Numbered from the stretch's first letter, positions 8,110-16,162 are shown. The stretch is DNA of 64,000 nucleotides from Planctomycetaceae bacterium (GCA_027487485.1 JAIYDN010000108.1:1-64000); one strand, 5' to 3'. Numbers and translations: made by a program. The notes: generated from the letters alone by a model not told the origin.

Positions 8110-9327
8110 ATGAACAACACGAAATCCCCTACGCAATGCACCAGATGCAAGCGAGAAATAACCGCGCGGACGGCAGCAAGATTTAATGGTAAGTGCAGCA
8201 TCTGCTTCCACGAAGCCAAAAATATCCTTAAATCCATCGATCGACAGCAGAGCGAACCGATGGACGTGCATGCAGCTAGTTCGTCGAACGATTTGTATTT
8301 CCTTCGAAACGTTGTTCGCAACTTGCCGGCGTCTGAGCCGAAGCTGGAATATGCTAATTGGCTAGCTTCGAATGGAGAACTCGACAAATCCATATTCCTT
8401 CATCGATTCGTTAATGCGTTTGAAAGCCTGATTGAGAGCGATTTGCCAAATTTCGATTCTGTTGACCGTTGCTGGTCACGAATGGTTGGCGCGGACTCTT
8501 TGAGAATGCTTATTGATAACTCTTATGACCTTAATCACGCTCAGCGCACACAATTAAGGGATGTAATCTTCAGATTTTTAGAGCCGTCAATTGTGGTTCG
8601 TTATCCATCAGGAGAGGGTGCTTTTTCCGATTTCGTGCCTAATCTTGGGCGTTCTCACTACTTCGGTGAACCGGAACTAGGCGACGGCGTAGATTGGCCC
8701 ACATATGCTGATTGCCTCCACGACTTCGACGATAGTGATAATCTGATACCGCTTGACTCGCCTTGTCTTTTTGCTTGTCAGATTTTTTGCAAAGACCTTG
8801 GATTATTTGTCGCCGGAGATTTGCTCAACAGCGACGAGATGCTCAGCTTCTTTACCTACCTCGAAGTTGATTCTCTCGGAAGTCAATCGGTCTGTGTTAT
8901 CACACAGACCGAGCTGGAGGACCTGCAAATACGAGAACAGCCACAGAACGCAACGGAAGTAAACTTAAGAATCCCTCCTCGACCAATCTTTTTCCTCGAA
9001 GAGCTCTCATTGCCACAGAGCTTCTACTCTAAGTTTGAAGAGATTGTGTCTCTTGAGGGCTTCGGTTGTGACGGCTTCCGCCTTTACGATATAATTGCGA
9101 GTGCTGGCTTCATTGATTCACATCGTGAGTGTACTGACCTTCCGATGTTTGGCTATCTTCATGCCTCCAGCGGTGCCGACCCATCTGAAACAAAATCCCA
9201 TCGATTACTCGCATCGATACGATGCTCGCTGGATGCAGGCATCATAACTCTAGGCATTGACGGCGACTCCCTTTCGAGACGAGATTGGAAGAAATCGAGA
9301 ATCGCATGGGTCGACTGGGACGGATGA
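8110..9327 (+). CDS. Zinc-ribbon / TIGR02996-like / DUF1963-like protein
   Basis: At 405 residues this is the longest cassette gene. Residues 10-32 hold a four-Cys ribbon (CTRC and CSIC). Around residues 70-95, PKLEYANWLASNGELDKSIF resembles the TIGR02996 repeat-companion domain common in Planctomycetes. Residues 180-405 (YFGEPELGDGVDWPTYADC, FACQIFC) resemble the DUF1963/YwqG family, whose function is poorly known and which often occurs with immunity or toxin loci. Domain calls are by eye. No signal peptide is present, so it is probably cytosolic. Confidence 0.6.
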   Translation: MNNTKSPTQCTRCKREITARTAARFNGKCSICFHEAKNILKSIDRQQSEPMDVHAASSSNDLYFLRNVVRNLPASEPKLEYANWLASNGELDKSIFLHRFVNAFESLIESDLPNFDSVDRCWSRMVGADSLRMLIDNSYDLNHAQRTQLRDVIFRFLEPSIVVRYPSGEGAFSDFVPNLGRSHYFGEPELGDGVDWPTYADCLHDFDDSDNLIPLDSPCLFACQIFCKDLGLFVAGDLLNSDEMLSFFTYLEVDSLGSQSVCVITQTELEDLQIREQPQNATEVNLRIPPRPIFFLEELSLPQSFYSKFEEIVSLEGFGCDGFRLYDIIASAGFIDSHRECTDLPMFGYLHASSGADPSETKSHRLLASIRCSLDAGIITLGIDGDSLSRRDWKKSRIAWVDWDG

Positions 9328-9372
9328 GGTTGACAACAGGGCGACTTTACTGTCACGATCATTAAAATGAAT

Positions 9373-9463
9373 CGGATACAAAGCGGTCCACCAAAGCACC
9401 CGATGTTGGTTTCTCGAAATATACGGTCACTTGGCGGGTGCTCGGTGACCTTTGTCGTTATTT
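9373..9463 (+). repeat. attC recombination site
   Basis: The arms ACCAAAGCACCCGATGTTGG and GGCGGGTGCTCGGTGACC pair. The site ends in TGTCGTTATTTG. Confidence 0.7.
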
Positions 9464-9473
9464 GGTAGAAGAC

Positions 9474-10067
9474 ATGTATGATGCGATCACAGAACCGCTG
9501 CTCAACGGGAAAGCGACTCGGTACAAAGTGCTTTCTAATAGGCGTCCAATACCATACGTCGACGCTCTCGAGTTGCTTCGGACCGACTCTGACTTTCGCA
9601 CGTTCATGACTGGCCAATTGAAGCAATCGGTTTACTCTGCGTTTCGATGGGAAACACCGCATTTTCAAACGGCTACCAGTTCTCGCGACTTCGAATTCGT
9701 CTTGCTTGACAATCCCTCATTCACAAAACGAAGAACGGATGCGGAAACATATAAATCGTATTTTGCGGGCGCGAATGATGAAAATGGAATCGTGTCGTTT
9801 ACCAACCTCAGTGGCGACGCAACCTTGATCGTGCCATCACCGCGAACAAACAAGGATGCCTACGGACATTTTGCCTCCTTTTTGCGAATGGCTCCTGTAT
9901 TGCAAGTTGATGCTTTGTGGCAGAAAATCGCCGGTAAGGTTCTTGGAATGGTTTCTGATCGCCCAATCTGGCTGAGCACCGCTGGCGGAGGCGTGGCTTG
10001 GTTACATGTCCGAATCGACTCAACCCCAAAGTATTACGGCTACGCGCCATACCGAAGTACCAAATAG
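9474..10067 (+). CDS. DUF6940 family protein
   Basis: The product has 197 residues and matches the DUF6940 pattern over most of its length. It shows FRWETPHFQ near residue 60, VSFTNLSGDATLIVPSPR near 110, FASFLRMAPVLQVDALW near 135, and WLSTAGGGVAWLHVRIDSTPKYYGY at the end. This family of unknown function is scattered across bacteria, including symbionts and aquatic species. The gene starts 10 bases after the attC end and lies alone in its cassette. Conserved His and Arg in WLHVRIDSTPKYY could be functional. Confidence 0.8.
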   Translation: MYDAITEPLLNGKATRYKVLSNRRPIPYVDALELLRTDSDFRTFMTGQLKQSVYSAFRWETPHFQTATSSRDFEFVLLDNPSFTKRRTDAETYKSYFAGANDENGIVSFTNLSGDATLIVPSPRTNKDAYGHFASFLRMAPVLQVDALWQKIAGKVLGMVSDRPIWLSTAGGGVAWLHVRIDSTPKYYGYAPYRSTK

Positions 10068-10152
10068 CCAACCGTTGCACCCAAGCCCGCGATCGGGTGC
10101 TTTTGAAATGGAGACCTTCATCTCGCGGGCTAGGTGAACGGCGTCGTTACAA
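10066..10152 (+). repeat. attC recombination site
   Basis: The arms CACCCAAGCCCGCGATCGG and CTCGCGGGCTAGGTGAACG pair almost perfectly. The site ends in CGTCGTTACAAG. Confidence 0.85.
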
Positions 10153-10171
10153 GGCCTGAGCGACAATACGA

Positions 10172-10798
10172 ATGGACAATCTCAAACGCCGCAGCATGAT
10201 CGAATCTAGCTTGTCCGACGCGGTGTCTTCCTTCGCCTTTCACCATCACCACGACTCCTACTTTTCGCGTGTGCGGGGACCACTACTCGACGTCTTTTTC
10301 TTTCAGTTCACCCGAAGTAACGGACAGTTCACAATCAGGTACGGAATAGACGCACCTGGCTTACTTGGCTCACTTCGAGGAAATAAAATTCTTGGATTCG
10401 ATTCACAAACTCCTTGTCTATGGGTTTCACGAAACAATGACCAACTTGGTCCATATGGCTGTAAGCACGAGGACCATATCGCCAACTGCGGATCGAAGGT
10501 CAAGGCGGATCTTGAATCCTGTGCGTTCCCATGGTTTGATACCGTTGTGACGATTTCGGACTTCGTTGGAATTTATCGTCAATCTGAAGTTCGCCTTGAT
10601 TCTCCAATAACACCACTGCCCCCTGGCGCCGAACTCAAATGTGGCATATATGGTATGATGCTGGCGGAGTTGCATGATAAACAATCTGCACAACCTTGGT
10701 TTGATGCTGCACTCGAAGGATGGAGGACAACATCTCCGCCGACGGACGCTCAGGCTGATTGGGTTCGCCTCATCACCTCAGCAATAAACGCCTTGTAA
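10172..10798 (+). CDS. Hypothetical cassette protein, possibly DUF4304-like
   Basis: The product has 208 residues. The N-terminal half (DVFFFQFTRSNGQFTIRYGID) resembles DUF4304-type proteins, in which a short helical start is followed by a mixed alpha/beta domain. The match is weak. The C-terminus (AQPWFDAALEGWRTTSPPTDA) looks like a single helical repeat. No signal peptide is present. The stop codon reads straight into the attC. Confidence 0.5.
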   Translation: MDNLKRRSMIESSLSDAVSSFAFHHHHDSYFSRVRGPLLDVFFFQFTRSNGQFTIRYGIDAPGLLGSLRGNKILGFDSQTPCLWVSRNNDQLGPYGCKHEDHIANCGSKVKADLESCAFPWFDTVVTISDFVGIYRQSEVRLDSPITPLPPGAELKCGIYGMMLAELHDKQSAQPWFDAALEGWRTTSPPTDAQADWVRLITSAINAL

Positions 10799-10882
10799 CA
10801 AAATGTTGGACCGAAGCCCACGACGGTCCGTTTCGAAATAGAAGCCTTGTTGGCGGGGGCTCGGTCAACATTGCCGTTACGG
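10793..10882 (+). repeat. attC recombination site
   Basis: The arms GGACCGAAGCCCACG and GGCGGGGGCTCGGTCAAC pair. The site ends in TGCCGTTACGGC. Confidence 0.8.
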
Positions 10883-10901
10883 CAGAAAGTAAGACAACCG
10901 A

Positions 10902-11384
10902 ATGAAACGATCCGTCTATCTTGAAACGACGATTGTTGGCTACCTAGCTATGAGAGATAGCAGAGACATTCGCGTTGCAGCCAATCAACTAATCACTCGG
11001 GAGTGGTGGACAAGTTTTAGACATGAGTTTGACATTTTCGTATCTCAGTTTGTGATTGACGAATGCAATGACGGTGATCCGAATGCGGCAGTGGAACGGA
11101 GGGTATTCCTGAATGGAATTTCCATACTCGACATGAACGAACAAGTGGAGCTTCTAGCTGACAAGATTGCCAAAAGCCTGCAAATACCAGCGAAGGCAAG
11201 AATCGACGCATTCCACATTTCCATTGCTGCTGTCCATGGGTTAGAATTGTTGCTGACGTGGAATTGCAGGCACATTGCGAATCCAGAGAATCGTCCCAAG
11301 ATAGAACAGATTTGTCGTGCGACAGGTTGTGAACCGCCTGTCATTTGTACCCCGTATGAATTACTGGAGGCTTATGATGATTGA
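10902..11384 (+). CDS. PIN-domain toxin (VapC-like RNase)
   Basis: The product has 160 residues and a single PIN domain. Features are YLETTIVGYLA at the start (acidic residue near position 8), DECNDGD near 50, IDAFHISIAAVHG near 103, LLTWNCRHIANP near 118, and a conserved tail ICTPYELLEAYDD. PIN proteins of this group are metal-dependent RNases that act as toxins of type II toxin-antitoxin systems. Its stop overlaps the start of the next gene by several bases, giving a toxin-first operon. A second, damaged copy lies at 12539-13021. Such pairs are typical stabilisers of integron arrays. Confidence 0.8.
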   Translation: MKRSVYLETTIVGYLAMRDSRDIRVAANQLITREWWTSFRHEFDIFVSQFVIDECNDGDPNAAVERRVFLNGISILDMNEQVELLADKIAKSLQIPAKARIDAFHISIAAVHGLELLLTWNCRHIANPENRPKIEQICRATGCEPPVICTPYELLEAYDD

Positions 11385-11619
11385 CCCCGTCGTGGAGGAG
11401 GTTCGGGCGGCCCGAGAGCGAATTGCTGATGCGTCGGGTGGAGACATGCATGCTATAGCGACAGCGGCTCGACAGCGTCAAATTGCGTCGGGTGTAACTA
11501 CTGTCACAAGGCCTTCACGTCCACCCAACTTCGCGACGGGAAGCCGTAACAATTCGACGCACCCAAGCGGCGAATCGACCGTTTCTGGGATGGACAGCGT
11601 TACTCCCGCCGCTGGGTGA
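11374..11619 (+). CDS. Antitoxin partner of the PIN toxin
   Basis: The product has about 81 residues. It starts at ATG 11374 (or 11377), overlapping the toxin's last codons in another frame. The opening MIDPVVEEVRAARERIADA is the N-terminal pattern of small antitoxins encoded downstream of this PIN subgroup, followed by a helical part with AARQRQIASG. Residues after about 50 come from the attC arm and are probably not functional. The assignment rests on position and on similarity to the second copy at 13008-13235. Confidence 0.65.
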   Translation: MMIDPVVEEVRAARERIADASGGDMHAIATAARQRQIASGVTTVTRPSRPPNFATGSRNNSTHPSGESTVSGMDSVTPAAG

Positions 11620-11634
11620 TCGTCAGCGTTATCC
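11544..11634 (+). repeat. attC recombination site
   Basis: The arms CACCCAAGCGGCGAATCG and CCGCCGCTGGGTGATCG pair nearly perfectly. The site ends in CAGCGTTATCC, and the antitoxin frame reads through most of it. Confidence 0.85.
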
Positions 11635-11669
11635 AATAGAAACCATTTACTTTGAAACGGATCGACACA

Positions 11670-12062
11670 ATGAAGACGAGAAATCGGCGCATGCTCATCC
11701 TCTCGGTCATGACAGTAGTCTCGGTACTAACTGTCTTCGCTGGGTTGTATATGCGAATCGAACGACCAAAGCAGATTACACAACTAGAAGTTACGGTTGC
11801 AAGCCTGCCTCTCGGTATGTCACAGGACGATGCAGACAATCACATGGGATCGAGACCTGACCATGTGGTCGAAACTTCTGGTGTCCTAATGTCGTCCGTC
11901 ACAATGCTCGCACCAGAGAACGCACTTGCGGACAAATATGGGCCGCCGCAAGATTTTACATTGCGTCAATGGGACCGCGATGGCGTATCTGCTGTCGTTG
12001 CCATCGATACTACTGGCAAGGTGGCAGGACGCTGGTCGTGGCGTCCCCAGGAAGCAAAATAG
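11670..12062 (+). CDS. Hypothetical membrane-anchored protein
   Basis: The product has 130 residues. One N-terminal transmembrane helix (MLILSVMTVVSVLTVFAGLYM) precedes an extracytoplasmic domain whose VASLPLGMSQDDADNHMG resembles the first motif of SmpA/BamE-like or BLIP-like folds (a G-x-S-x-x-x-V helix start). That is tentative. An in-frame TTG at 11652 is an alternative start. It is a lone cassette gene. Confidence 0.55.
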   Translation: MKTRNRRMLILSVMTVVSVLTVFAGLYMRIERPKQITQLEVTVASLPLGMSQDDADNHMGSRPDHVVETSGVLMSSVTMLAPENALADKYGPPQDFTLRQWDRDGVSAVVAIDTTGKVAGRWSWRPQEAK

Positions 12063-12063
12063 C

Positions 12064-12156
12064 CGAAAACAATGGCATGCCCCCGAGGGCTCGATCGTCC
12101 GATTTTGGTTGTTGCTTATGTTTTTTACTCGTTCCGGGTGATGCCGGGCGTTAGGC
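12064..12156 (+). repeat. attC recombination site
   Basis: The arms CCCCGAGGGCTCGATC and CTCGTTCCGGGTGATGC are partly complementary. The site ends in GGGCGTTAGGC, and the centre matches the site at 6051-6142. Confidence 0.75.
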
Positions 12157-12172
12157 AGAATCCTTTACATCA

Positions 12173-12439
12173 ATGAAAATCCAAAACACCAAAGAGACCT
12201 TGCAAGCTACTAACGCCAATCTCTCGCGATCTGAGTTTGATGACGTGAATCTCGAAGGAGCGTCTTTTACAAACGTGAATTTGTCGATGGCGACATTCGT
12301 TGACATCAATTTTAACGGCGCAAAGTTCAGCAATCTAAACCTGACAAATGTCGAGATCGAAGCGTGCGAGACGACTGGAATGAAATTTCGCGGCGTGCTG
12401 GTTTCAGAGCTTTTCGATGCCTACAATCGCAAAGCCTGA
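12173..12439 (+). CDS. Pentapeptide-repeat protein
   Basis: The product has 88 residues and is built almost entirely of A(D/N)LxX-type pentapeptides (NANLSRSEFDDVNLEGASF, then TNVNLSMATF and GAKFSNLNL). These form a right-handed quadrilateral beta-helix of about three coils. Small proteins of this class can mimic DNA or act as binding scaffolds, but nothing here points to a target. It is cytosolic, with no signal peptide. Confidence 0.8.
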   Translation: MKIQNTKETLQATNANLSRSEFDDVNLEGASFTNVNLSMATFVDINFNGAKFSNLNLTNVEIEACETTGMKFRGVLVSELFDAYNRKA

Positions 12440-12522
12440 CCAACGCTTGCACCCAAGCGGCGATCATGTGCACTGACAAAAAATTGATTCATCCCGCCGC
12501 TGGGTGAATCGAGACGTTATTT
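12434..12522 (+). repeat. attC recombination site
   Basis: The arms CACCCAAGCGGCGATC and CCGCCGCTGGGTGAATCG pair. The site ends in GACGTTATTTG and is close to the site at 5050-5138. Confidence 0.85.
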
Positions 12523-12538
12523 GCTGTAGAATGTCTCT

Positions 12539-13021
12539 GTGAAAAGCATCTATATTGAGACGACAGTGGTGGGGCATATTGTCGGAAGACTTCATCCTGA
12601 CACGGTGATACTTGGGCGACAGATGGTTACCCGACATTGGTGGGACACCGCAAATAGACGATACAAGCTTTATGCGTCCAATCTGGTAATTGCTGAATGC
12701 GCTGCTGGTGACACTGAAGCAGGGCGCGAACGATTGGTACTTCTTGCCGAGATCGATTTGCTTGATATTGACGAAGAAACTGAGAAAATTGCGAGTACGT
12801 TGCTTGAAAATCATGGAGTTCCGAAAACTGAACCCCGGGACGCAACACACATCGCAGTGGCTGCTGTAAACGGCATTGACTATTTGGCAACCTGGAATTT
12901 CAGGCATATAACGAATCCGGCAACTCAGCACTTGATTGAAGCAATTTGACGAGATTTGGGTTATGAGCCCCCTACAATCTGTACCCCCGAGCAACTTTTA
13001 GAGGCATATGATGATTCCTGA
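12539..13021 (+). pseudogene. PIN-domain toxin with an in-frame stop
   Basis: GTG 12539 opens a PIN protein related to the one at 10902 (YIETTVVGHI, DATHIAVAAVNGIDYLATWNFRHITNP). Reading stops at TGA 12947-12949, exactly where the intact copy has the Cys of IC(R). The same frame then continues through the conserved tail EPPTICTPEQLLEAYDDS to TGA 13019-13021. A single C/T-to-A change in a Cys codon explains this. The truncated 136-residue form keeps all PIN acidic residues, so residual activity is possible. Confidence 0.75.
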
Positions 13022-13235
13022 TCCAACCGAAGAAATCAAGTCTACACGCCATAGACACGGTGCGGAATAAGGGTTTGACTTGCACAAGATCATTGAGGAC
13101 ACGCGTAAACGGCAAAGCGATTCGGGGCGTGAATATGTTCGCTTGCCTAGTCGAAAGCCGAAAATAACAAAGCATTGCATCGAAGTTGCCGGTCAGCCGC
13201 TTCCAGATGGAGGCTCTACCTCGGCGACTCGATGA
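13008..13235 (+). pseudogene. Antitoxin of the second PIN pair, with an in-frame stop
   Basis: ATG 13008 or 13011 overlaps the end of the toxin frame. It encodes MIPDPTEEIKSTRHRHGAE, then TAA at 13068-13070, then continues in frame as GFDLHKIIEDTRKRQSDSGR before running into an attC. The joined sequence has the layout of the antitoxin at 11374. One substitution creates the stop. With the toxin also interrupted, the pair appears inactivated. Confidence 0.7.
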
Positions 13236-13250
13236 ATGCAGGAATTCTGA
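13162..13250 (+). repeat. attC recombination site, degenerate 3' end
   Basis: The arms CATCGAAGTTGCCGGTCAG and TCGGCGACTCGATGAATG pair, but the expected GTT core reads GAATTCTG. A hairpin-rich repeat begins at this point. Confidence 0.7.
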
Positions 13251-13668
13251 TCTTACCCGTGTCAGAAGGCCCGGCGGGTCGATACAACCTCTGCCGGCGG
13301 TTCGCGACCGCCGGTTCGCGACCGCAACTCAATTTCTCAAGGCCTGACGGGCCGACACAACGCGATGATGTCGGCGAGACGGCGCGATCTGTGTCACCCT
13401 ATCCGGGGCTTTCGCGGAACAAGGGGGGGCGGGACCGGTGGCCGCAGGCCACCGGAAAAGGTTGTATCGGCCCATTCGGGCCTGGAACACGAACCGATTG
13501 CTGCGACCATGTCTTGTCCGTCGTACTGGAAGTGGTTTGAGCACAAGTGGGTGCGACTCCCACCTGAGTAGCTCATCGCCAGAGGCCCGTTCGCGTTACA
13601 CACTTTGTTTTCAAGGCAACCAATAAAATCTCATCGTTCTTTAGCCTTGAGTTGTTGAAGCTCAATCG
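13245..13668. repeat. Hairpin-rich repeat element, copy 1
   Basis: About 420 bases closely match 14623-15034, and part matches 15884-16125. The element is a chain of short palindromes: GGCGGTTCGCGACCGCC, GGCCTGACGGGCC, CCGGTGGCCGCAGGCCACCGG (13435-13455) and GGCCCATTCGGGCC. Several are followed by GACACAAC or similar. Frames open on both strands but are biased by the repeats; I call no protein. It begins at the 3' end of an attC. Confidence 0.75.
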
Positions 13669-14053
13669 ACTAAGCCCAAGCTTTACGCTAAGTTTGGAAG
13701 AAAGAGCACGTGCCGCATACGACGTAGCTTCAAAGACGAAGGTTAACGATACACCAAAAGACCGCTAACGACATGCTGTAACGGATTTGATGCAGGCATT
13801 GCGATAGACTAGATTGGCGTTATGTGTTGAGAACGATCGCCATGATTGCCGCGTGACATCAAAACCAGTAGAATGTCCTCCAGAATCAAACCATGGATCG
13901 AGCGGCGATCCTTGGAAAACTGAAGCAATTTGAGAACCAAGCATTGGGCGGAAGTGCTCCTCTGGGCGCCCTGACTTGCAGCGAGATTTCTCCTCGCTCT
14001 CGATGAATTTGTTCGTTCATTCAATCGACTCGCGGATGATGGAGACCTAATTT
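13669..14053. other. Decayed cassette remnant
   Basis: No intact gene is seen. Two short coding-like pieces on the + strand, MDRAAILGKLKQFENQALG (from about 13892) and LALDEFVRSFNRLADDGDL (about 13995-14050), are in different frames, suggesting a broken gene. A possible degenerate attC lies at about 13752-13835, ending in GGCGTTATGTG. Confidence 0.35.
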
Positions 14054-14548
14054 TTGGCAGTCCGCGTAACCCGATTCGTGCTTCTACTTGCTGTGTCATG
14101 GGTCGCAATGACGTTCACTCATGAGATGGGACACATTATCGGTGGAACGTGCTGCGGTGGGTCATTGAAATCGGCGGACTTGCTTCCATGGCACCTTCCC
14201 TACAGCATCTTTGAACCAGATCCATTTCCATTGATAACGTTATGGGCTGGTCTGATTCTTGGCGTGTTGGCGCCTGTGGCCATCGCAATGATTCTTCAAC
14301 GCGAGTGGATGTGGTTCATTGCTAATTTTTGTGTACTTGCTAATGGCGCATACATTGCAACTGCTTGGTTCTCTGGTGACCGCTACCTCGATACTCCAAA
14401 ATTGCTCGAACATGGTGCGAGTCCCATCGCGATTGCGATATACTGTCTAACGACCATAGGATTTGGCTACGTTGGTTTTCGTGGGTCATGTGTTTCTGCG
14501 CTGACCGCACCAACGGACACCGCTAAGTCGCAAACCGTGGATGAATAA
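14054..14548 (+). CDS. Membrane HExxH metalloprotease-like protein
   Basis: The product has 164 residues with about four transmembrane segments. The first contains FTHEMGHIIGG, an HExxH zinc motif embedded in a membrane helix, as in M50 site-2 proteases and related small membrane proteases. It lacks a clear second metal-ligand motif (no NPDG), so it could be a short M50-like protease or an inactive relative. TTG 14054, 9 bases after GGAG, is the best start. The tail ends at the attC. Confidence 0.55.
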   Translation: MAVRVTRFVLLLAVSWVAMTFTHEMGHIIGGTCCGGSLKSADLLPWHLPYSIFEPDPFPLITLWAGLILGVLAPVAIAMILQREWMWFIANFCVLANGAYIATAWFSGDRYLDTPKLLEHGASPIAIAIYCLTTIGFGYVGFRGSCVSALTAPTDTAKSQTVDE

Positions 14549-14628
14549 AGCGATGCACGCAAGTCGCGGGTCGGCCGCGAATTTGAAGCATAGTTTTTTC
14601 CGCGACGGGGTGATGCCGGGCGTTCTGA
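14543..14628 (+). repeat. attC recombination site
   Basis: The arms CACGCAAGTCGCGGGTCGG and CCGCGACGGGGTGATGC pair. The site ends in GGGCGTTCTGATC, where repeat copy 2 starts. Confidence 0.75.
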
Positions 14629-15034
14629 TCTCCCCCTGAGTCTGAAGGCCCGGCGGGTCGATACAACCTTTGCTGACGGTCCGCGACCGCCGGTTCGCGA
14701 CCGCAACTCAATTTCTCAAGGCCTGACTGGCCGACACAACGCGATGATATCGGCGAGACGGCGCGATCGGTGTCGCCCCATCCGGGGCTTTCGCGGAACA
14801 AGGGGGGGCGGGACCGGTGGCCGCGGGCCACCGGCAAAGGATGTATCGGCCCATTCGGGCCTGGAGCACGAACAGATTTCTGCGATGTGCGTACTGGAAA
14901 GGGTACGAAAACAAATGGGTACGACTCCCAGCTGAGTAGTCCTTAGCCAGAGGCCGATTCGTGTTATACACTATGTTTTCAAGGCAACCGTTGAGATCTT
15001 GTCTTTCTTTAGCTTTGAGTTTTCGAGGCTAAAG
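14623..15034. repeat. Hairpin-rich repeat element, copy 2
   Basis: This is about 90% identical to copy 1 over its whole length, including the shared tail from GTGTTATACACTATGTTTTC to the GAG box just before the next gene. That tail could supply the ribosome binding site for the gene at 15036. Confidence 0.75.
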
Positions 15035-15035
15035 C

Positions 15036-15632
15036 ATGAGAAACCAATCGCGAAACGAAACCATCATTCCAATGCACGAGATGATCGCTCAACCCATTAG
15101 GCCATGGACGCACGTGATGGTTGTCAAGAACTGCGACGTTAGCGGATCTACTATCGGATACCACGGTACAGTCATCCGCATAATCGACAGCAGCGTTTTG
15201 GAGAATCCGGACACTCCTGATTGTTGGAGCTATCGCGTTTACATTCCCGCCATCGAGGCCGAGTTCGCTATAGAGGGCAAGAAAATCATCCCAACGGCCG
15301 AATTGGACGATATTGCAACATTAGGGCGTACATTCAAAAATCTTCAATTCGATTTTTCGTCAGGCGAAGAGTCTCACGGAGCTTTCCGACTCAACGATGA
15401 TGAATGGCTTCATTTTCACTTCAAGAAGCATGATGCGAATTATGATGAGCATACAATAAGTATGGCGATGAACGCGGAGCATCCGGTGACGCGTCGGCTT
15501 AACTATCGCGTGCGGCGGGAGTCAATCCTGGACAGGGAGTACGTTTTGAACGCAATCAAGAACATCATCGCCTCCGATCAAAGACAGTTAAACAAACCGA
15601 TGGACCGAAGCAGTCGATCGGACGCTTCCTGA
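15036..15632 (+). CDS. Hypothetical cassette protein
   Basis: The product has 198 residues and no signal peptide. The first half contains a beta-rich stretch (HVMVVKNCDVSGSTIGYHGTVIRIIDSS and YRVYIPAIEAEFAIEGKKIIP) reminiscent of an SH3-like barrel. The second half is mixed. GAGG lies 7 bases before ATG 15036, inside the end of repeat copy 2. The last 15 residues are read from the attC arm. Function unknown. Confidence 0.55.
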   Translation: MRNQSRNETIIPMHEMIAQPIRPWTHVMVVKNCDVSGSTIGYHGTVIRIIDSSVLENPDTPDCWSYRVYIPAIEAEFAIEGKKIIPTAELDDIATLGRTFKNLQFDFSSGEESHGAFRLNDDEWLHFHFKKHDANYDEHTISMAMNAEHPVTRRLNYRVRRESILDREYVLNAIKNIIASDQRQLNKPMDRSSRSDAS

Positions 15633-15676
15633 TGGATCGTTTACTTGAGCGTGCTCGAATATCGGGCGCGTTCTCA
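15587..15676 (+). repeat. attC recombination site
   Basis: The left arm GACCGAAGCAGTCGATCGG resembles that of 5713-5797; the right arm GAGCGTGCTCGAATATC pairs poorly. The site ends in GCGCGTTCTCAG. Confidence 0.6.
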
Positions 15677-15697
15677 GATACCTACTGATTTATTCTC

Positions 15698-15880
15698 TTG
15701 ACATACTTCCATATCCGTTCGGCCTTGCATGATGCTCGCTATCGCGAGGACGAGCGTCGCGAGAAGCGGCGAAAGTTTCAGCCCATGTCGGACGAGCAGA
15801 AGGCAAACTTGATCCGCCGAGTTCGCAAAAGGTTACTCGCCGAAAGCCGCGGCCAAAAAGGTCCACGCAAGAAAGGCTAG
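15698..15880 (+). CDS. Small highly charged protein
   Basis: The product has 60 residues and is strongly basic (REDERREKRRKFQPMSDEQK, ending QKGPRKKG). TTG 15698 or ATG 15783 could start it. The charge pattern suggests a nucleic-acid-binding peptide. It lies between an attC and repeat copy 3. It could be spurious, but the residue mix is protein-like. Confidence 0.4.
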   Translation: MTYFHIRSALHDARYREDERREKRRKFQPMSDEQKANLIRRVRKRLLAESRGQKGPRKKG

Positions 15881-15883
15881 CCA

Positions 15884-16125
15884 GAGACCCTGCGGGTCGA
15901 CACAACCTCTGCCGGCGGTCAGCGACCGCAACTCAATTTCTCAAGGCCTGACGGGCCGACACAACGCGATGATGTCGGCAAGACGGCGCGATCTGTGTCG
16001 CCCCATCCGGGGCTTTTGCGGATCCATGGGGACGAGACCGGTGGCCGCAGGCCACCGGCAAAGGATGTATCGGCCCATTCGGGCCTGGAACACGAACCGA
16101 TTGCTGCGACGTACGTACTGGAAAC
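15884..16125. repeat. Hairpin-rich repeat element, copy 3 (short)
   Basis: It matches the first 270 or so bases of copy 1, starting with the palindrome GACCCTGCGGGTC and including CCGGTGGCCGCAGGCCACCGG. The tail shared by copies 1 and 2 is missing. It is directly followed by the zinc-ribbon gene. Confidence 0.7.
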
Positions 16126-16162
16126 GGATCGTTGGCAATCTTACTTGGAAGAACTTGTAACC

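Noticed and set aside
13329-13544. Minus-strand and plus-strand frames within the hairpin repeats
   Set aside because: The same frames recur in each copy because of the repeat's GC-rich palindromes; there is no independent sign of translation.
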